The notes: generated by a model not told the origin, from the letters alone. A stretch of DNA of 23,704 nucleotides from JAXHTH01 sp034211115 (GCA_034211115.1 JAXHTH010000226.1:1-23704), one strand, 5' to 3'. Positions 6,752 through 15,698 are shown, numbered from the stretch's first letter. Numbers and translations: made by a program.

Positions 6752-6908
6752 CGGTGTTTCCGTGTGATTATCCTCTCCGCACGCACGACCTCCACCACTC
6801 TTTTCCGTTGCCTGAGAGGAGGCGGAAGGTCGGGCACAAACACGAAACACCGCGCCGAACGGGTGCCGCGAAGCGGGCGAGTCCCCCGGCTCGCCCGCTT
6901 CGTTTTCT
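6752..6908 (+). ncRNA. Candidate structured RNA ending in a strong terminator
   Basis: Nested complementary segments form a rod. The outer helix pairs 6752-6760 with 6844-6852 (9 bp), then 6762-6765 with 6840-6843. An inner helix pairs 6786-6790 with 6828-6832. The apical hairpin pairs 6803-6806 with 6824-6827 and 6810-6813 with 6820-6823 around the loop GAGAGG. A 13-bp terminator stem and T-tract follow at 6869-6906. No plus-strand gene lies downstream, so a riboswitch is unlikely. A free-standing small RNA or a structured 3' UTR is more likely. I compared it by eye with 6S, SRP, tmRNA and RNase P and saw no clear match. Pairing is seen; expression is inferred. Confidence 0.4.
6869..6906 (+). 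terminator. Strong Rho-independent terminator
   Basis: Arms CGAAGCGGGCGAG (6869-6881) and CTCGCCCGCTTCG (6890-6902) are perfect 13-bp complements around an 8-nt loop, followed by TTTTCTTCGTT. The T-rich side is on the plus strand, so it ends plus-strand transcription although no clear plus-strand gene precedes it. It may also slow transcripts from the opposing minus-strand gene, whose stop is at 6937. Confidence 0.85.
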
Positions 6909-6936
6909 TCGTTCCTCCCGGCAGGCCCGCCGGCGA

Positions 6937-7689
6937 TCACGTCTGCTCGTCGATCGAGAACCGCCACGCGCAATACCACTCGTCCGGGTGCGGATCGGGC
7001 GGGCAGCCCACGCACTCGGTGCGGATGCGATCATCGATCGCCTCGGCGAAGAAGGGATACTCGACCATCCCCGCCGACTTGCACGGGTAGTCATCCAGCC
7101 CCTTGCGCTTCCGCGCCGACTGCACGCGGCAATCGTTCATCCGGAACACGAAGCTGTTTTCGGTTTCATCGGTGATGGACTGCTCGTTGACGAACGCGTA
7201 GAGGCGGAAACGAAGCGCTTTCTTCAGTCCCTCCAGGCCCGGGCGTTCACCCAGGCCCAGGAGGCGCTTGATCGACCAGGCCTCGAAGGGCGAAAAGCGC
7301 GTCCAGCAACTGTCGTTGCACCGCTTGGCGTCGTACATCCCCCGCGCGAACTCGACGGACTGGAACCACACGCCGTCGTTGGCGAGCCAGTTGACGGCCA
7401 GGGCCCGGCGCAGCGCGTCCAGCGTCTCGCCGGGGAGGTCCAGCAGCGGCTTCGGGACGCCGTCCTCCAGCTCGAACCCCAGCGTCCCGGCCAGGCGCTT
7501 CATCTGGATGTGCCGGCTCTTGTCGTAGGCCTCGGCGAGGATCTCCCGCGCCCGCTTCGGGCCGAGCTGGTGCTCGACCTGGGCGTACCACATCGCGTGA
7601 TGCATCACGATGCGGTGCATCAGGTCGAGCACGAAGGCGGCGTTGGCGTGGTGATCGAGATCGGCCGGCGTGCTGAGGTCTTCGTCCAT
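6937..7689 (-). CDS. DUF6125-like protein with conserved cysteine cluster
   Basis: The product is a 250-residue soluble protein. I chose ATG 7689 because AGGAG precedes it by a normal distance and the protein then begins MDEDLSTPADLDHH; longer upstream frames are arginine-rich and unlikely. The N-terminal two thirds are helical, with a His-rich start (HRIVMHHAMWYAQVEHQLG). The last 70 residues hold spaced cysteines: NDCRVQSARKRKG, DYPCKSAGMVEYPFF, then ECVGCPPDPHPDEWYCAW. This matches the DUF6125 pattern as I recall it, a group related to the L-2-amino-thiazoline-4-carboxylate hydrolase-like fold. The cysteines may bind metal. The biological role is unknown. It is divergent from the alcohol dehydrogenase. 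Confidence 0.7.
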   Translation of the reverse strand: MDEDLSTPADLDHHANAAFVLDLMHRIVMHHAMWYAQVEHQLGPKRAREILAEAYDKSRHIQMKRLAGTLGFELEDGVPKPLLDLPGETLDALRRALAVNWLANDGVWFQSVEFARGMYDAKRCNDSCWTRFSPFEAWSIKRLLGLGERPGLEGLKKALRFRLYAFVNEQSITDETENSFVFRMNDCRVQSARKRKGLDDYPCKSAGMVEYPFFAEAIDDRIRTECVGCPPDPHPDEWYCAWRFSIDEQT

Positions 7690-7779
7690 CGTCGCGCTCC
7701 TGGGTCGGGGAAGCTCCAGCATAGCGGAAAGCCCGCCCCGCCCGGCGCGATTCGCCGGCGCGCCGCGCCCGCCGGCCGG

Positions 7780-7785
7780 TACAAT
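7780..7785 (+). promoter_or_regulatory. Possible -10 box for the alcohol dehydrogenase
   Basis: TACAAT (5 of 6 to consensus) lies 35 bp before the dehydrogenase ATG in the divergent gap. The position would give a leader of about 30 nt. No acceptable -35 hexamer is seen at the usual spacing. Confidence 0.35.
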
Positions 7786-7820
7786 CAACGCGTGATGATC
7801 CGTTGGACAGGAGGTACACC

Positions 7821-8834
7821 ATGACCGTGCACGCATTCGCCGCGCATGAGCCCGGCGGGCGGCTGCAGCCGTTCGAGTTCGAGCCCGGGCCGCTGCCGCC
7901 GATGGAGGTCGATATCGATGTGCATTGCTGCGGCCTCTGCCACAGCGATCTGCACATGCTCGACAACGACTGGAACATGACCCGCTATCCGTTCGTGCCC
8001 GGGCACGAGGTGATCGGGACCGTCCGGGAGGTGGGTTCGAGCGTGAAATACCTCACGCCGGGCGAGCGGGTCGGCGTGGGCTGGCAGAGCGGGTCGTGCG
8101 CCATGTGCGAGTGGTGCCGCTCCGGGCACGAGCAGTTGTGCCCGGAATCGCAGGGCACCTGCGTGCAGCGTCACGGCGGGTTCGCCACCTCGCTCCGCGC
8201 CGACAGCCGCTTCGTGCTGCCCATCCCCGAGGAGCTGGCCACGGAAGTGGCCGGCCCCCTGCTGTGCGGGGGGGTGACGGTGTTCAGCCCGCTGCTCAAC
8301 TACGGCGTGCATCCGACGATGAAGGTGGGCGTGATCGGGATCGGCGGGCTGGGCCATCTCGCCCTCCAGTTCCTCGCCGCCTTCGGCTGCGAGGTCTGGG
8401 CCTTCTCCTCCACCCCCGACAAGGAAGAGGAAGCCTACGACCTCGGGGCCGATCACTTCGTCAGCAGCCGCGATGAGGAGTCGCTGGCGCTGATGGGCCA
8501 CGCGCTGGACTTCATCATCTCGACGGTCTTCGTGAACCTGGACTGGGGGGCGTACCTGAACATTCTCCGCCCCAACGGGACGCTGTGCGTGGTGGCCGCC
8601 CCGGGCGAGGACATGGCGATCCCCGCCTTCCCGCTGCTCATCGGGCAGCGCCGTCTCGTGGGCAGCGTGATCGGCAGCCCGTTCATGGAGCGGGCGATGC
8701 TCGAGTTCGCCGCCCGCCACGACATCGAGCCGGAGATCGAGCTCATGCCGATGACGGCGATCAACGACGCCTTCGACAAGCTCCGCCGCAACGATGCGCG
8801 GTATCGGATTGTCTTGAAGAACGAAAGCGCGTGA
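7821..8834 (+). CDS. Zinc-dependent alcohol dehydrogenase, cinnamyl-alcohol-dehydrogenase/YahK type
   Basis: The product is a 337-residue medium-chain dehydrogenase that interconverts alcohols and aldehydes. ATG 7821 follows GGAGG. Catalytic zinc ligands are visible: CGLCHSD (Cys37 or Cys40 with His41), GHE at 61-63 and the LLCGG cysteine at 149. The structural zinc site is complete, with cysteines at 93, 96, 99 and 107. The Rossmann motif GIGGLGH (173-179) is followed by FSSTPDK in place of an acidic residue at the end of beta-2, which fits NADP(H). The PGHEVIGTV and FVLPIP segments are typical of the YahK/Adh group, which reduces a broad range of aldehydes. It appears to be a single-gene unit. 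Its natural substrate is not evident. Confidence 0.92.
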   Translation: MTVHAFAAHEPGGRLQPFEFEPGPLPPMEVDIDVHCCGLCHSDLHMLDNDWNMTRYPFVPGHEVIGTVREVGSSVKYLTPGERVGVGWQSGSCAMCEWCRSGHEQLCPESQGTCVQRHGGFATSLRADSRFVLPIPEELATEVAGPLLCGGVTVFSPLLNYGVHPTMKVGVIGIGGLGHLALQFLAAFGCEVWAFSSTPDKEEEAYDLGADHFVSSRDEESLALMGHALDFIISTVFVNLDWGAYLNILRPNGTLCVVAAPGEDMAIPAFPLLIGQRRLVGSVIGSPFMERAMLEFAARHDIEPEIELMPMTAINDAFDKLRRNDARYRIVLKNESA

Positions 8835-8861
8835 CGCGCGTGTTTGCCACGGCCGGCGAGC

Positions 8862-9112
8862 GCATCAGGGGTGCCGCGGCCAGCGAGCGCAGCGAGTCGG
8901 CCGTGACCGACGTTCGACATGTCATACGTGACGAACGCGCCTCACGGGGTCCGCGCAGCCGACCCTGCGATCTCATCACTCATCGCTTCTCGACTCTCGC
9001 GCATTACACGGCCGACTCAGCCCCCGGATTCGCTCGCTGGCGGCGACGCCCGCAGCCCGCCCTCGGCGCACCGCCGACTCCCTCCGGTCGCTGGCGGCGG
9101 CACCCCTTGATG
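8862..9112. repeat. Three related repeat units in a convergent gap, two inverted
   Basis: Bases 8862-8900 and 9074-9112 are a 39-bp inverted pair, with four mismatches and one indel, built around CGCTGGCSGCGGCACCCC and CCGACTC. A third unit at 9012-9050 is in the same orientation as the right arm and carries a 12-bp insertion after CCGACTC. The gap separates the dehydrogenase (+) from the AIM24 gene (-) and has no T-tract terminator. Confidence 0.7.
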
Positions 9113-9122
9113 ACGGTTCGCC

Positions 9123-9920
9123 TCAATCCCCTCCCAGCACGTTGAAGACGCCGCCGAGGACGGAGCCTTCGCCCTTGTCCTTGCCCCCGCCCTGCGGGGC
9201 CGCGGCGTAGATGCGGTCGGCCATCCGGCTGAAGGGCAGGGTCTGGAGCCAGACGATGCCCGGGCCCCGGAGGGCGGCGTAGAAGAGCCCCTCCCCGCCG
9301 AAGATCTTGTTCTTGATCCCCTTCACCCACTGGATGTCGTAATCGACGGTGGCCTCCATCGCCACGAGGCAGCCGGTGTCGACGCGCAGCACCTCGCCCG
9401 GGCCGAGCCGGCGCTCGATGACGGACCCGCAGGCGTGCACGAAGGCCATCCCCTCCCCGTCGGATGACGTGATGCGCTGGAGGATGAACCCCTCGCCGCC
9501 GAAGAATCCCACCCCGAGACGCTTCTGGAAGGCGATGTCCACATCGATGCCGCGGGCGCCGCAGAGGAAGGCGTCCTTCTGGCAGATGATCGTCCCGCCG
9601 TGATCGGCCAGCTCGACGGGAATGATCCGTCCCGGGTAGGGGGCGGCGAAACCGACATCGCGCCGCTCCATGCCCTGATTGGCGAAGAAGGTGATGAAGA
9701 AGCTCTCGCCGGTCACGAGGCGTTTGCCGGCCTTGAAGAGCTTGCCCATGAGCCCGCCTTCCTCGCCGGTCATGGACATGCTGGTGGCCATCTCGATGTC
9801 CGGCTCCATGTACATCATCGCCCCCGCCTCGGCCACCGCCGCTTCCTGGGGATCGAGCGTGATGACGACGGCCTGGAGATCGTCGCCGACGATTTCGTAG
9901 TCAATCACATCAGCGGGCAT
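9123..9920 (-). CDS. AIM24 / TIGR00266 family protein
   Basis: The product is a 265-residue soluble protein of the AIM24 (formerly DUF124) family, a beta-prism fold with internal symmetry. The start ATG 9920 has AGGAG upstream. Typical features are present: VVITLDPQEAAVAEAGAMMYME near the start, GESFFITFFANQG, the PGRIIPVEL strand, the QKDAFLCGARGIDVDI segment, then GEGMAFVHACGSVIER, VDTGCLVAMEATVDYDIQWV, and FGGEGLFYAALRGPGIVWLQTLPFS. Bacterial members have no firm biochemical function; the yeast member is a mitochondrial biogenesis protein. The last 25 residues are gly/lys-rich. It appears to be its own transcription unit. Confidence 0.92.
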   Translation of the reverse strand: MPADVIDYEIVGDDLQAVVITLDPQEAAVAEAGAMMYMEPDIEMATSMSMTGEEGGLMGKLFKAGKRLVTGESFFITFFANQGMERRDVGFAAPYPGRIIPVELADHGGTIICQKDAFLCGARGIDVDIAFQKRLGVGFFGGEGFILQRITSSDGEGMAFVHACGSVIERRLGPGEVLRVDTGCLVAMEATVDYDIQWVKGIKNKIFGGEGLFYAALRGPGIVWLQTLPFSRMADRIYAAAPQGGGKDKGEGSVLGGVFNVLGGD

Positions 9921-10101
9921 CGCGTTGCTCCTGGTATTCGCTGCGTTTCGGTGGCGGCGTCGCGGGATCGGGATGTTACCTGATCGGCCGTCCGCGACGG
10001 GCGGTTGAGGATTCGCCCCGGCCGTGCGGTGATCGAGCCCGCCGAGTGCCGCGATCGCCTGCCGCTCCGAACACCGCGGGGGAACGGGAATCGCTGCCTG
10101 A

Positions 10102-10122
10102 GAATTGGACCTGGTCCAATTC
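10102..10122. repeat. Perfect 21-bp palindrome (GAATTGGACC-T-GGTCCAATTC)
   Basis: Two perfect 10-bp arms, 10102-10111 and 10113-10122, flank a single T. The site lies in the gap between the TetR stop (10185) and the AIM24 start (9920). The GGACC/GGTCC core also occurs in the palindromic element at 2474-2498. It may be a dispersed repeat or a binding site for a dimeric protein. Confidence 0.75.
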
Positions 10123-10184
10123 CTCGTGGTCCGATTGTGCGGCGGCGTCCGGCGCCGGGGCCCGGGTTGGCCGGGGGTGATCGG

Positions 10185-10814
10185 TCAATCGCTTTCGGCG
10201 GCGTGGGCGGCGGCGACGACGATGCGCACGAACCGCTCCGGCTCGGGCGGCGCCTCGCCAAGTTGTCCGGCCCGGGAGATGAGACCCCAGCAACAGGCGT
10301 CAAGCACGCCGGCCGTCCGCAACTCGCGCTGGGTGACCTCCTCGACACGCACGCCCGCCAGCACCGCGGCAAGCTGCTGAAGGAACTGCTGCCGGAGCCC
10401 GCCGAACTGGCCCGGCTGGCCGATCTCATCGAACAGATACCCGTTCACGCGAAGCCAGAACCGGGCGGCCCGGGGATTCTCACGAGCGAGGGCGGCGTAC
10501 CTGCCGGCGACATAGCCCAGCCGGTCCCCCGCTGACGGCATATCCGCCGCCCCATCGCGGACGGTCTCGAGAAAGGTGCGCTGCACGTCTTCCCAGAGGG
10601 CGATGATGAACTCGTCCTTGCTCTGGAAGTGCAGGTAGAAGACGCCCTTGGCGACGTCGGCCGCCTCCGTGATATCGAGGACCGACACGAGCCCGATGGG
10701 CTGGCGTTCGAAGCCGGCCAGGCCCGCCTCGAACATCGCTCTCCGGGCCGCCAGGGCCTTCCGGGCCCTCCGGCCCAGCGAATCGCCCACGTTTGTTTGG
10801 TCTTTATCAGGCAT
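10185..10814 (-). CDS. TetR/AcrR family transcriptional regulator
   Basis: The product is a 209-residue repressor. Residues about 20-65 form the TetR DNA-binding unit, with the usual helix-turn-helix (LDITEAADVAKGVFYLHFQS, then KDEFIIAL), including the hallmark G-x-FYxHF-x-SKDEL/F pattern. The C-terminal helical part (LGYVAGRYAALARENPRAAR and onward) is the ligand and dimer domain and does not indicate the ligand. The gene is divergent from the methyltransferase, 162 bp apart, and a TetR-style palindrome lies in the gap over a predicted promoter. By the usual pattern of the family, it probably represses the methyltransferase-transporter operon and possibly itself. The preceding ribosome site is not clear. 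Confidence 0.9.
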   Translation of the reverse strand: MPDKDQTNVGDSLGRRARKALAARRAMFEAGLAGFERQPIGLVSVLDITEAADVAKGVFYLHFQSKDEFIIALWEDVQRTFLETVRDGAADMPSAGDRLGYVAGRYAALARENPRAARFWLRVNGYLFDEIGQPGQFGGLRQQFLQQLAAVLAGVRVEEVTQRELRTAGVLDACCWGLISRAGQLGEAPPEPERFVRIVVAAAHAAESD

Positions 10815-10854
10815 ATCGAGAGCCCTGTTCGGACAGAGAGAGTCGGCTCAGGCC

Positions 10855-10883
10855 TTGACCGGCGCTGACCGAGTCGTCATACT
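10855..10883 (+). promoter_or_regulatory. Predicted sigma-70 promoter of the methyltransferase operon
   Basis: TTGACC (10855-10860, 5 of 6) is followed 17 bp later by CATACT (10878-10883, 4 of 6). It faces the methyltransferase ATG at 10977 and would give a leader of about 90 nt. A TetR-type palindrome overlaps the spacer and the -10 box. Confidence 0.5.
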
Positions 10884-10890
10884 TGGTCAG
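10865..10890. promoter_or_regulatory. Probable TetR operator
   Basis: Arms CTGACCGAGT (10865-10874) and ACTTGGTCAG (10881-10890) are complementary at 9 of 10 positions around a 6-bp spacer. Size, symmetry and placement between a TetR gene and its divergent neighbour fit an operator. It covers the predicted -10 region of the plus-strand promoter, which would give repression by occlusion. Confidence 0.6.
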
Positions 10891-10976
10891 CTAGTCTACT
10901 CCCTGATCCGCGCTTTGGACACGATCGTGAACATGCGCAGGTAGGGGAAGTCGGGGCAACAGGACAGGAGAACTCG

Positions 10977-11858
10977 ATGACAGTGGCCAGAAGCGAGCCA
11001 GAAATCACCACCGTGCGCAGCGGGCGCTTCACCCTCCGGCTTCCCCGCACGGAAAGCACGCTCGACCAGGACCAGGAGTGGTTCGAGGTCGAATACGAGG
11101 GCGAACGTCGGCGGATGCGGATTCACGATTACGCCGGGCTCTACAGCGTGCCCGATCTGTATGAGGCGGTGGTGTACGATCGGCTTCGCTGCGCCTCCCC
11201 GCCCCGCATTGTCAACCTGCTCACGTCCGTCCTCGCCGACTGGCCCACCGATGCGGCCCACCTGCGGGTGCTCGATCTCGGGGCCGGCAACGGCATCGTC
11301 GCCAGCGAACTCAAGGGCGCCGGCGTCCGCGAGATCGTTGGCCTGGATCTCATTCCCGAGGCGGAGAGGGCCGCGCGACGCGATCACCCCGAGGCCTACC
11401 GCGACTACGTCGTGGCCGATCTGACCGATCTGAGCGAGGACGATCACCGCCGGCTGCGGGAGCGGCGTCTGAACTGCCTGGCCGTCGTCGCCGCCCTCGG
11501 TTTCGGCGACATCCCGCCCGACGCCTTCGCCAACGCGGTCAACCTCCTCCTCCCCGAGGGCTGGCTGGGCATCACGATCAAGGAGACCTTCCTCTCGCCG
11601 GACGATGACAGCGGCTTCGCCTGCCTCATGCGCGCGATGATCAATGATCGGATCATCGACGTGCAGGCTCATCAGCGGTATTGTCACCGCGTCTCCCTCA
11701 GCGGCGACAAGCTCTTCTACTACGCCATCGTGGGCCGGAAGCTGAGAGACGTGCCCGACTCGCTCGTGAAGGACGCCATCGAAGGCCGGCGACGGGAATC
11801 GATCAAGGCGCGTGACGGCGCGGGCCTCCTTCTCGGCGGCGAAGCGCCCGATGCCTGA
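10977..11858 (+). CDS. SAM-dependent class I methyltransferase
   Basis: The product is a 293-residue cytosolic enzyme that transfers a methyl group from S-adenosylmethionine. ATG 10977 follows AGGAG. Motif I is VLDLGAGNG at 98-106, the acidic end of strand 2 is GLDLIPEAE (122-130), and a later acidic motif is VVADLTDL. The segment LLLPEGWLGITIKETFL fits the strand-5 region of small-molecule methyltransferases. An N-terminal part of about 90 residues precedes the Rossmann core and is not recognised. The substrate is unknown. The gene is 27 bp upstream of the ABC ATPase and probably cotranscribed with it under TetR control, so a link to the imported compound is plausible but unproven. Confidence 0.8.
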   Translation: MTVARSEPEITTVRSGRFTLRLPRTESTLDQDQEWFEVEYEGERRRMRIHDYAGLYSVPDLYEAVVYDRLRCASPPRIVNLLTSVLADWPTDAAHLRVLDLGAGNGIVASELKGAGVREIVGLDLIPEAERAARRDHPEAYRDYVVADLTDLSEDDHRRLRERRLNCLAVVAALGFGDIPPDAFANAVNLLLPEGWLGITIKETFLSPDDDSGFACLMRAMINDRIIDVQAHQRYCHRVSLSGDKLFYYAIVGRKLRDVPDSLVKDAIEGRRRESIKARDGAGLLLGGEAPDA

Positions 11859-11885
11859 ATCCGCCGGGGACGACGGGATCAGCCG

Positions 11886-12652
<767 letters not shown>

Positions 12653-12653
<1 letters not shown>

Positions 12654-14176
12654 TGGACCAACTGACCGCGGAGCTTGAGAGGCTGCCGGAGCTGCTCGCC
12701 GAGCATCTGCGGCTCTCGCTGAGCGCCCTGGGGCTGGGGATCTCCATCGGCATCTTCCTGGCGATCCTCTCGACCCGCTTCCGGCGCATGCAGGGTCCGC
12801 TGCTGGCGGTGGCCAGCGTGTTCCAGACGATCCCGAGCATCGCGCTGCTGGCGGGGATGCTGCTGCTCATCGGGAAGATCGGCTTCATCCCCGCCCTGAT
12901 CGCTCTGCTGTTCTACAGCCTTCTGCCCGTCCTGCGCAACACCATCACGGGCATCGAGAACGTCGATGAGGAGCTCATCGAGGCCGGGCGCGGCATGGGG
13001 ATGACGCCCGGCCAGCTCCTGCGCAAGGTCCAGATCCCGCTCGCGTTTCCCGTCATCATCGCCGGCGTGCGCACCGCGACGGTCTGGGTGGTGGGCATCG
13101 CCACCCTCGCCACGCCGATCGGGCAGAAGTGCCTGGGCGAGTTCATCTTCAGCGGCCTGTCGACGAAGAATTACACCGCGGTGGGTGTCGGTGTCGTCTC
13201 CGCGGCGGGGCTGGCGCTGATCCTCGACGGCCTCATCCGCCTGCTGGAGCTGGCCGCATCGCGCCGCAGCCGTCCGCTGCTCATCACCGCCCTGCTGCTG
13301 CTCGCGGCGGTCACGCTCGGCGGGCTCTCACCGATCCTCCTTCCTTCAGGCGAAAGAAACAGCGACTCGGCCATCGTGGTCGGGGGCAAGGATTTCACCG
13401 AGCAGTTCATCCTCGCCGAGTTCATCGCCGAGCACCTGAACGAGTCAGGCGTGCCGGCGCGGTCGCTGTCCAACCTCGGCTCGACCGTCGCCTTCGATGC
13501 CCTCACCGCTGGCCAGATCGACTGCTACGTCGAGTACACGGGCACGATCTGGTCCAACTACATGAACCGGCAGGACACGCCCGAGCCGGAGGAGGCGCTG
13601 AAGGGCGTCCGGCGCTGGCTGAAGGACGAGCACGACGTCGAACTCGTGGGGCGGCTGGGATTCGAGAACGCCTACGCGCTGGCCATGCGCGGCGGGCAGG
13701 CCGACGAATCCGGCATCGACACCATCGCCGGTCTGCTCCCGCACGCCGGCGACATGCGCCTCGGCGGCAGCTTCGAGTTCTTCGGACGGCCCGAATGGAA
13801 GGCGATCCGCAACGTCTACGGCCTCGAGTTCGGCGACACCGTCAGCATGGACCCGACGCTGATGTACGAAGCGGTCCGCGACGAGGAGGTGGATGTGATC
13901 GCGGCGTTCTCGACCGACGGCCGCATCGCCGCCTACGAGCTGAAGGTGCTGGACGATCCGAAGCACGCGCTGCCGCCGTACGACGCGGTCCTGCTCGTCC
14001 GGAGCGAGGCGATGGACAACGCCGAGCTGGAGATCGCGCTGGAGTCTCTCGTCGGCACGATCGACGACGAGGCGATGCGCGAGGCGAACAAGATCGTGGA
14101 CGTCGAGGGCCGCCCCATCCCCGACGCCGCGAACGCCCTGCACGAGCAGACCGCCGACCATCAACAGGACGGCTGA
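12653..14176 (+). CDS. Fused ABC permease and substrate-binding protein, quaternary-amine or EgtUBC-like
   Basis: The product is a 507-residue fusion. Residues about 1-205 are a membrane permease with the EAA loop (EAGRGMGMTPGQLLRKVQIP). One more hydrophobic segment follows near 212-235. From about 240 the chain is an OpuAC-type binding domain: GGKDFTEQFILAEFIAEHL, IDCYVEYTGTIW, then AFSTDGRIAAYELKVL. The fused domain needs no separate lipoprotein. Such fusions include osmolyte importers and the ergothioneine transporter EgtUBC; I cannot separate these by eye. ATG 12653 overlaps the previous TGA (GTG 12650 is also possible). The ligand could be glycine betaine, choline, carnitine or ergothioneine. 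Confidence 0.85.
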
Positions 14177-14210
14177 GAATCATCCGGGGAACAGGAAAAC
14201 CGCAGCCAGG

Positions 14211-14223
14211 CGCCGCTTGCGGC
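14211..14223. repeat. Copy of the CGCCGCTTGCGGC hairpin in a convergent gap
   Basis: The same 13-mer as at 5305-5317 occurs in the 70-bp gap between the ABC fusion gene (+) and the phosphofructokinase gene (-). The stem is 5 bp with a TT loop and no T-tract. Together with the first copy it suggests a recurring element between converging genes. Confidence 0.5.
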
Positions 14224-14246
14224 TTCGCGGCATCGCTCTGGGAAGC

Positions 14247-15533
14247 TCACCTCATCGGCGTGCCGAGCTGCAACGCCGGCGGCTCGCTCTCGACGAGATA
14301 GCCGAACCGCTCGCGGAAGGCGTCGACGGTCATCCCGCAGGTGGCGGCGAAGCGGGCCAGCTCGTGCGGGTCCTCGAAATCATCGCGCCGCAGGCGGATC
14401 ATGTACCGCCGCGCGATCGCGTACCGCGCCGCGTCGATGTCGATCATCCGCACCCGCGCCCGGCCGGTCTCTGGATCGAGCATGTCGGCGAAGGGGATGG
14501 GGACGAAGGTGGCGCCCTGCATGGTGATGACGGCGTTGTCGCCTCCCTCCAGCAGGTACTTCGCCGCGCAGTACCCCAGGTCGCGGGTGTACTCCATGTC
14601 CGAGGGAATCGGGTCGGCGCAGCGGAGCTCGTAGCCGATGTTCTTGGCGACGATGGTGCTCTTCAGGCCGAACTCGGTGAGGCGGGCCTGCACCTCGTGC
14701 TTGAGGATCTCGCCGATGTTGACCTCGGCGATGCGGACGTTGCCGTGCTCGTCGCGCTCGATGTCCTCGAGCTGGGCGAGGTCGGCGGGGTCGATGCCGA
14801 GGACGACACCCTCGGCGATGACGGCCACGCCGTCGGGCCGGCCGTAGCTGAGGCGCTTGATGATCGCGCCGACCAGGGTGTCGACGAAGGCCTTGAGGGG
14901 GATGGGTCCCGAGCCGTACTCCTCGGGGACGACGGTGAGCGTCGCCCCGGCGGCCTTGCCGATGCCCAGGGCCAGGTGCCCGGCCTTGCGCCCCATGGCG
15001 ATGATGAAATACCACCGCGAAGTCGTCTGGGCATCGACCATCAGGTTCTTGATGATCTGCACGCCCACGTGCCGGGCGGTCTGGTAGCCGAAGGTATCCA
15101 CGTGCGGGGGGAGGGCGAGATCGTTGTCGATGGTCTTGGGCACGTGCACCACGCGGATCCGCCCCTCGGCCTTCTCGCTGAGGCGCATCGCCGAATAGGC
15201 CGTGTCATCGCCCCCGATCGTGATGAGCTGGGAGACGTTCAGCCGCAGCAGGGAGATGACGGTGTTCTCCAGGTGCTTCGGATCGAGGGTGGGGTTCGTG
15301 CGGGAGATGCCGATGTAGGACCCGCCGCGGAAATGGATGCGGCTGACGTTGTCGATCGTGAGCGGCTCGACGTGCTCGACGTTGCCCTGCATGAGCCAGT
15401 GAAAGCCGTCGCGGACCCCCAGCACCTCCACGCCGCCCAGCTCGCTGCGGATCGTCGCGGAGCTGATGACGCTGTTGATGCCGGGGGCGGGCCCGCCTCC
15501 GACGAGAATGGCAAGACGCTTTCGCTGACTCAT
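14247..15533 (-). CDS. Phosphofructokinase, PPi-dependent type by signature
   Basis: The product is a 429-residue glycolytic enzyme converting fructose 6-phosphate to fructose 1,6-bisphosphate. ATG 15533 has AGGAG upstream. The nucleotide loop starts GGGPAPGIN (12-20). GGDDT (107-111) replaces the GGDGS of ATP enzymes, and PKTIDND (132-138) has Lys where ATP enzymes have Gly. These two residues mark pyrophosphate-dependent PFKs. The catalytic aspartate lies in TIDND, and MGRKAGHLA (180-188) is the substrate loop. The PPi form is reversible and can serve gluconeogenesis. Length is typical of the long bacterial subgroup. Assignment to PPi use follows from family rules and has not been tested. 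Confidence 0.88.
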   Translation of the reverse strand: MSQRKRLAILVGGGPAPGINSVISSATIRSELGGVEVLGVRDGFHWLMQGNVEHVEPLTIDNVSRIHFRGGSYIGISRTNPTLDPKHLENTVISLLRLNVSQLITIGGDDTAYSAMRLSEKAEGRIRVVHVPKTIDNDLALPPHVDTFGYQTARHVGVQIIKNLMVDAQTTSRWYFIIAMGRKAGHLALGIGKAAGATLTVVPEEYGSGPIPLKAFVDTLVGAIIKRLSYGRPDGVAVIAEGVVLGIDPADLAQLEDIERDEHGNVRIAEVNIGEILKHEVQARLTEFGLKSTIVAKNIGYELRCADPIPSDMEYTRDLGYCAAKYLLEGGDNAVITMQGATFVPIPFADMLDPETGRARVRMIDIDAARYAIARRYMIRLRRDDFEDPHELARFAATCGMTVDAFRERFGYLVESEPPALQLGTPMR

Positions 15534-15698
15534 CCGGTACGCTCCTGCGTGGACCCGACCCGCACGCGGGATCAGGGGCACATCCTATCCCGCGCCCCCC
15601 GGGCGAGGGAAACGGGGGCGGTCATGGACGCACAGATCGGCCATCCCCGCCTCCGCCTCCACGCGGCGACCGAGGACAAGCCGTCTGCCGACGGAATC

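Noticed and set aside
6752..6853. A TPP or glycine riboswitch (CCTGAG and GGAGG-like words present)
   Set aside because: The rest of the required conserved core is absent and no plus-strand gene lies downstream to be controlled.
8862..9112. CRISPR array
   Set aside because: There are only three imperfect units, in mixed orientation and with uneven spacing, and no cas genes.
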